DNA of 5,817 bases, from the NCBI GenBank assembly GCA_039024375.1, contig JBCCQK010000524.1, forward strand, positions 1 through 5,817, given 5' to 3'. How positions within the stretch are numbered: the first letter of the stretch is position 1; every line of letters starts with the position of its first letter. The translations under genes were made by a program, and so were the position numbers. Below are positions 5,439 to 5,817 of the stretch, in pieces. The notes under the pieces are model-generated. The model saw only the letters and a program-made list of their open reading frames with translations. It was not told where the DNA came from and ran no database searches. This DNA is from JAFMDF01 sp039024375 (GTDB lineage Bacteria > Bacteroidota > Bacteroidia > Chitinophagales > Saprospiraceae).

Positions 5439-5773
5439 TTGCTCATTTCCGCAAACAATTGTCCCATTTTCTGTCGGTCGTCTCCCGTCACTTTATCTAC
5501 TTTTTTGTGCAAATCCTCTACATTGCTAACCAATAACTGTTCTAGTTTATCAAATCGCTCGGACATATCGTTTTGCAATTCTTGAAGTCGATTCTCGGTG
5601 TTTTTCTCTAAATGACTCAATTTCTCGTTGAAAGCAGCTTCCAATACGTTCAAACTCTCTTGAACGCTCTCAAAACGACCATCGTATTCTTGCATTTGCT
5701 GTCCCATGAGAATATTTCTAATCGTAGAAATTTCTCCGAATCCTAATGGACTATTTTCTTCTTTCTTTGTCAT
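5423..5773 (-). CDS. Small coiled-coil protein, first gene of the GTPase cluster
   Basis: I do not recognise a named family. The 116-aa product is soluble and highly charged. Residues 13-31 contain GEISTIRNILMGQQ, which resembles the N-terminus of the downstream 273-aa protein (LNQLQSILLRED). Residues about 33-95 have hydrophobic residues at heptad-like spacing (FESVQESL, LSHLEKN, RLQELQN, RFDKLEQLL), predicting a long coiled coil for oligomerisation or scaffolding. A short C-terminal helix, DRQKMGQLFAEMSKRLL (99-115), stands apart after a TGDD break and could be a docking element. There is no signal peptide or membrane helix. The ATG at 5773 has no Shine-Dalgarno site. Forty bp separate its stop from the GTG of the next gene, so the two are likely co-transcribed. 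The promoter was not found in the last 44 bp of the window and may lie outside it. Confidence 0.85.
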   Translation of the reverse strand: MTKKEENSPLGFGEISTIRNILMGQQMQEYDGRFESVQESLNVLEAAFNEKLSHLEKNTENRLQELQNDMSERFDKLEQLLVSNVEDLHKKVDKVTGDDRQKMGQLFAEMSKRLLE

Positions 5774-5817
5774 AATTCGTGCTTAATTAGGAGATATAAG
5801 TAAGTAATCATAAAAAT

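Overview
The window looks like a chromosomal segment of a Bacteroidota bacterium, possibly a Saprospira/Lewinella-type lineage, although no marker gene here fixes the order. The reasons are AT-rich intergenic DNA, genes without strong Shine-Dalgarno sites, upstream sites resembling the Bacteroidota -7 box (TAnnTTTG), and typical Bacteroidota versions of a three-domain SH3/NlpC-P60 lipoprotein and of AnmK. Seven protein-coding genes are supported: one on the + strand and six on the - strand. No rRNA, tRNA, CRISPR array or transposase was seen.

Left part (1-2853): a YkfC-like muropeptide endopeptidase lipoprotein (216-1427, +) converges on anmK (1723-2853, -), the kinase that recycles 1,6-anhydro-MurNAc. 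Both act on cell-wall turnover products, so this end reads as peptidoglycan recycling. The 295-bp space between their stop codons holds a 189-bp structure bounded by 34-nt imperfect inverted repeats, with further small hairpins inside.

Middle (2854-3537): a small monohaem cytochrome c lipoprotein (3055-3390, -) is separated from anmK by 201 bp that contain a perfect 16-nt inverted repeat and a tandem copy of the same 16-mer. A TAnnTTTG box lies upstream of the cytochrome gene.

Right part (3538-5773, all -): a four-gene cluster read right to left. It encodes a 116-aa coiled-coil protein, a 273-aa soluble protein whose C-terminal half looks like a Roadblock/longin-type domain, a 161-aa Rab/Ras-like small GTPase, and a 122-aa PAS-like protein. 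The first three are spaced 40-50 bp apart and look like one transcription unit. The last follows after 118 bp and may have its own promoter. The first two proteins share a similar N-terminal motif. The arrangement suggests a signalling switch: GTPase, putative regulator, coiled-coil scaffold and sensor. It recalls MglA/MglB logic but uses a Rab-like GTPase with unusual residues at the positions of Ras Gly12 and Gln61. This cluster is the most interesting part of the window; its function is inferred, not shown.
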